5,451 bases of DNA from Thermoplasmata archaeon. Lineage in GTDB: Archaea; Thermoplasmatota; E2; UBA202; JdFR-43. This document shows, in pieces, positions 5,364-5,451 of this stretch. The notes beneath the pieces were generated by a model, which was not told the DNA's origin, did not search any database, and saw nothing but the letters and a program-made list of their open reading frames with translations. The DNA is taken from contig QMSU01000092.1 of NCBI GenBank assembly GCA_003650975.1, positions 1-5,451 of the forward strand. Direction: 5' to 3'. Within the stretch, counting starts at the first letter, position 1, and each line of letters begins with the position of its first letter. A program made the position numbers and the translations under genes.

Positions 5364-5451
5364 ATGTACCCGAAGGAACTGAAGAAGTCACTACAGAAGG
5401 TTGAGGCAACAAGGGAGAAGAGACTGGGAGTGCTTCCGAAGAGGATGAGCG
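5364..5451 (+). CDS. Probable SdhA/TfrA-type flavoprotein, N-terminal end only
   Basis: Only 29 complete codons are present before the window ends. The ATG follows the TAA of the SdhB-like gene with no gap and has a GGGAGG site 8 bases upstream. The peptide starts MYPKELKKSLQKVEATREKR and is very basic. I recall similar N-termini (MYP-x-E, K-VEATR) in FAD-binding succinate dehydrogenase/fumarate reductase-type flavoproteins that sit next to Hdr genes. Its position right after an SdhB-like subunit is where the catalytic flavoprotein would be expected. No FAD motif lies within the visible part, so the call depends on context and memory of the family and not on a domain seen here. Confidence 0.5.
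   Translation, partial: MYPKELKKSLQKVEATREKRLGVLPKRMS

Noticed and set aside
5032..5412. A 126-codon open frame on the minus strand opposite the SdhB-like gene
   Set aside because: It sits in a GC-rich stretch where stops are rare, runs across the cluster motifs of the real gene, and has no family resemblance and no supporting context.

Overview
The window is one tightly packed plus-strand operon segment of eight genes, two of them cut by the window edges, with no untranslated gap longer than a few bases. In order they are: the tail of an HdrC-type protein, HdrB copy 1, a long HdrA, a complete HdrC, HdrB copy 2, a previously uncalled 37-residue small ORF, a soluble SdhB/TfrB-type iron-sulfur protein, and the first codons of what is probably its SdhA/TfrA-type flavoprotein partner. 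All the recognisable products are soluble redox subunits rich in iron-sulfur ligands. No hydrogenase, formate dehydrogenase, membrane anchor, transposase or RNA gene is visible.

The organism is most likely an anaerobic archaeon. Ile ATA and Arg AGA/AGG codons are frequent in the middle of the window, nearly every start is preceded by a GGTGA or GGAGGTGAT ribosome-binding site, and the HdrA resembles the long HdrA with a C-terminal MvhD-like domain known from Methanosarcina HdrA2. An anaerobic bacterium such as a Dehalococcoidia-like lineage cannot be excluded, because similar Hdr plus SdhB/SdhA-like clusters occur there and GGAGGTGAT is also a good bacterial Shine-Dalgarno.

The genes probably make one cytoplasmic enzyme. 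HdrA carries the FAD, where electrons could bifurcate or confurcate, and several [4Fe-4S] clusters. HdrC relays electrons to HdrB, whose two CCG domains should hold the noncubane clusters that reduce or oxidise a disulfide-type substrate. The SdhB-like protein and the following flavoprotein resemble a soluble fumarate reductase or thiol:fumarate reductase module, so a working guess is electron transfer between a thiol/disulfide or ferredoxin pool and a fumarate-like acceptor. The substrate is not determinable from sequence.

Five points stand out. (1) One hdrA sits between two hdrC-hdrB pairs, the same C-B-A-C-B order as bacterial and archaeal sHdr clusters, but with a full-size methanogen-type HdrA. 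(2) The middle of the operon (about 1000-4700) is distinctly AT-rich and AGA-rich, while both ends are GC-rich and CGN-rich, with both changeovers lying inside genes. (3) A small ORF with a Cys-x-Cys end is coupled by start/stop overlaps to both neighbours. (4) The MvhD-like tail of HdrA has lost three of the five cysteines expected in that family. (5) The SdhB-like and HdrB parts that are fused in methanogen TfrB are separate proteins here.
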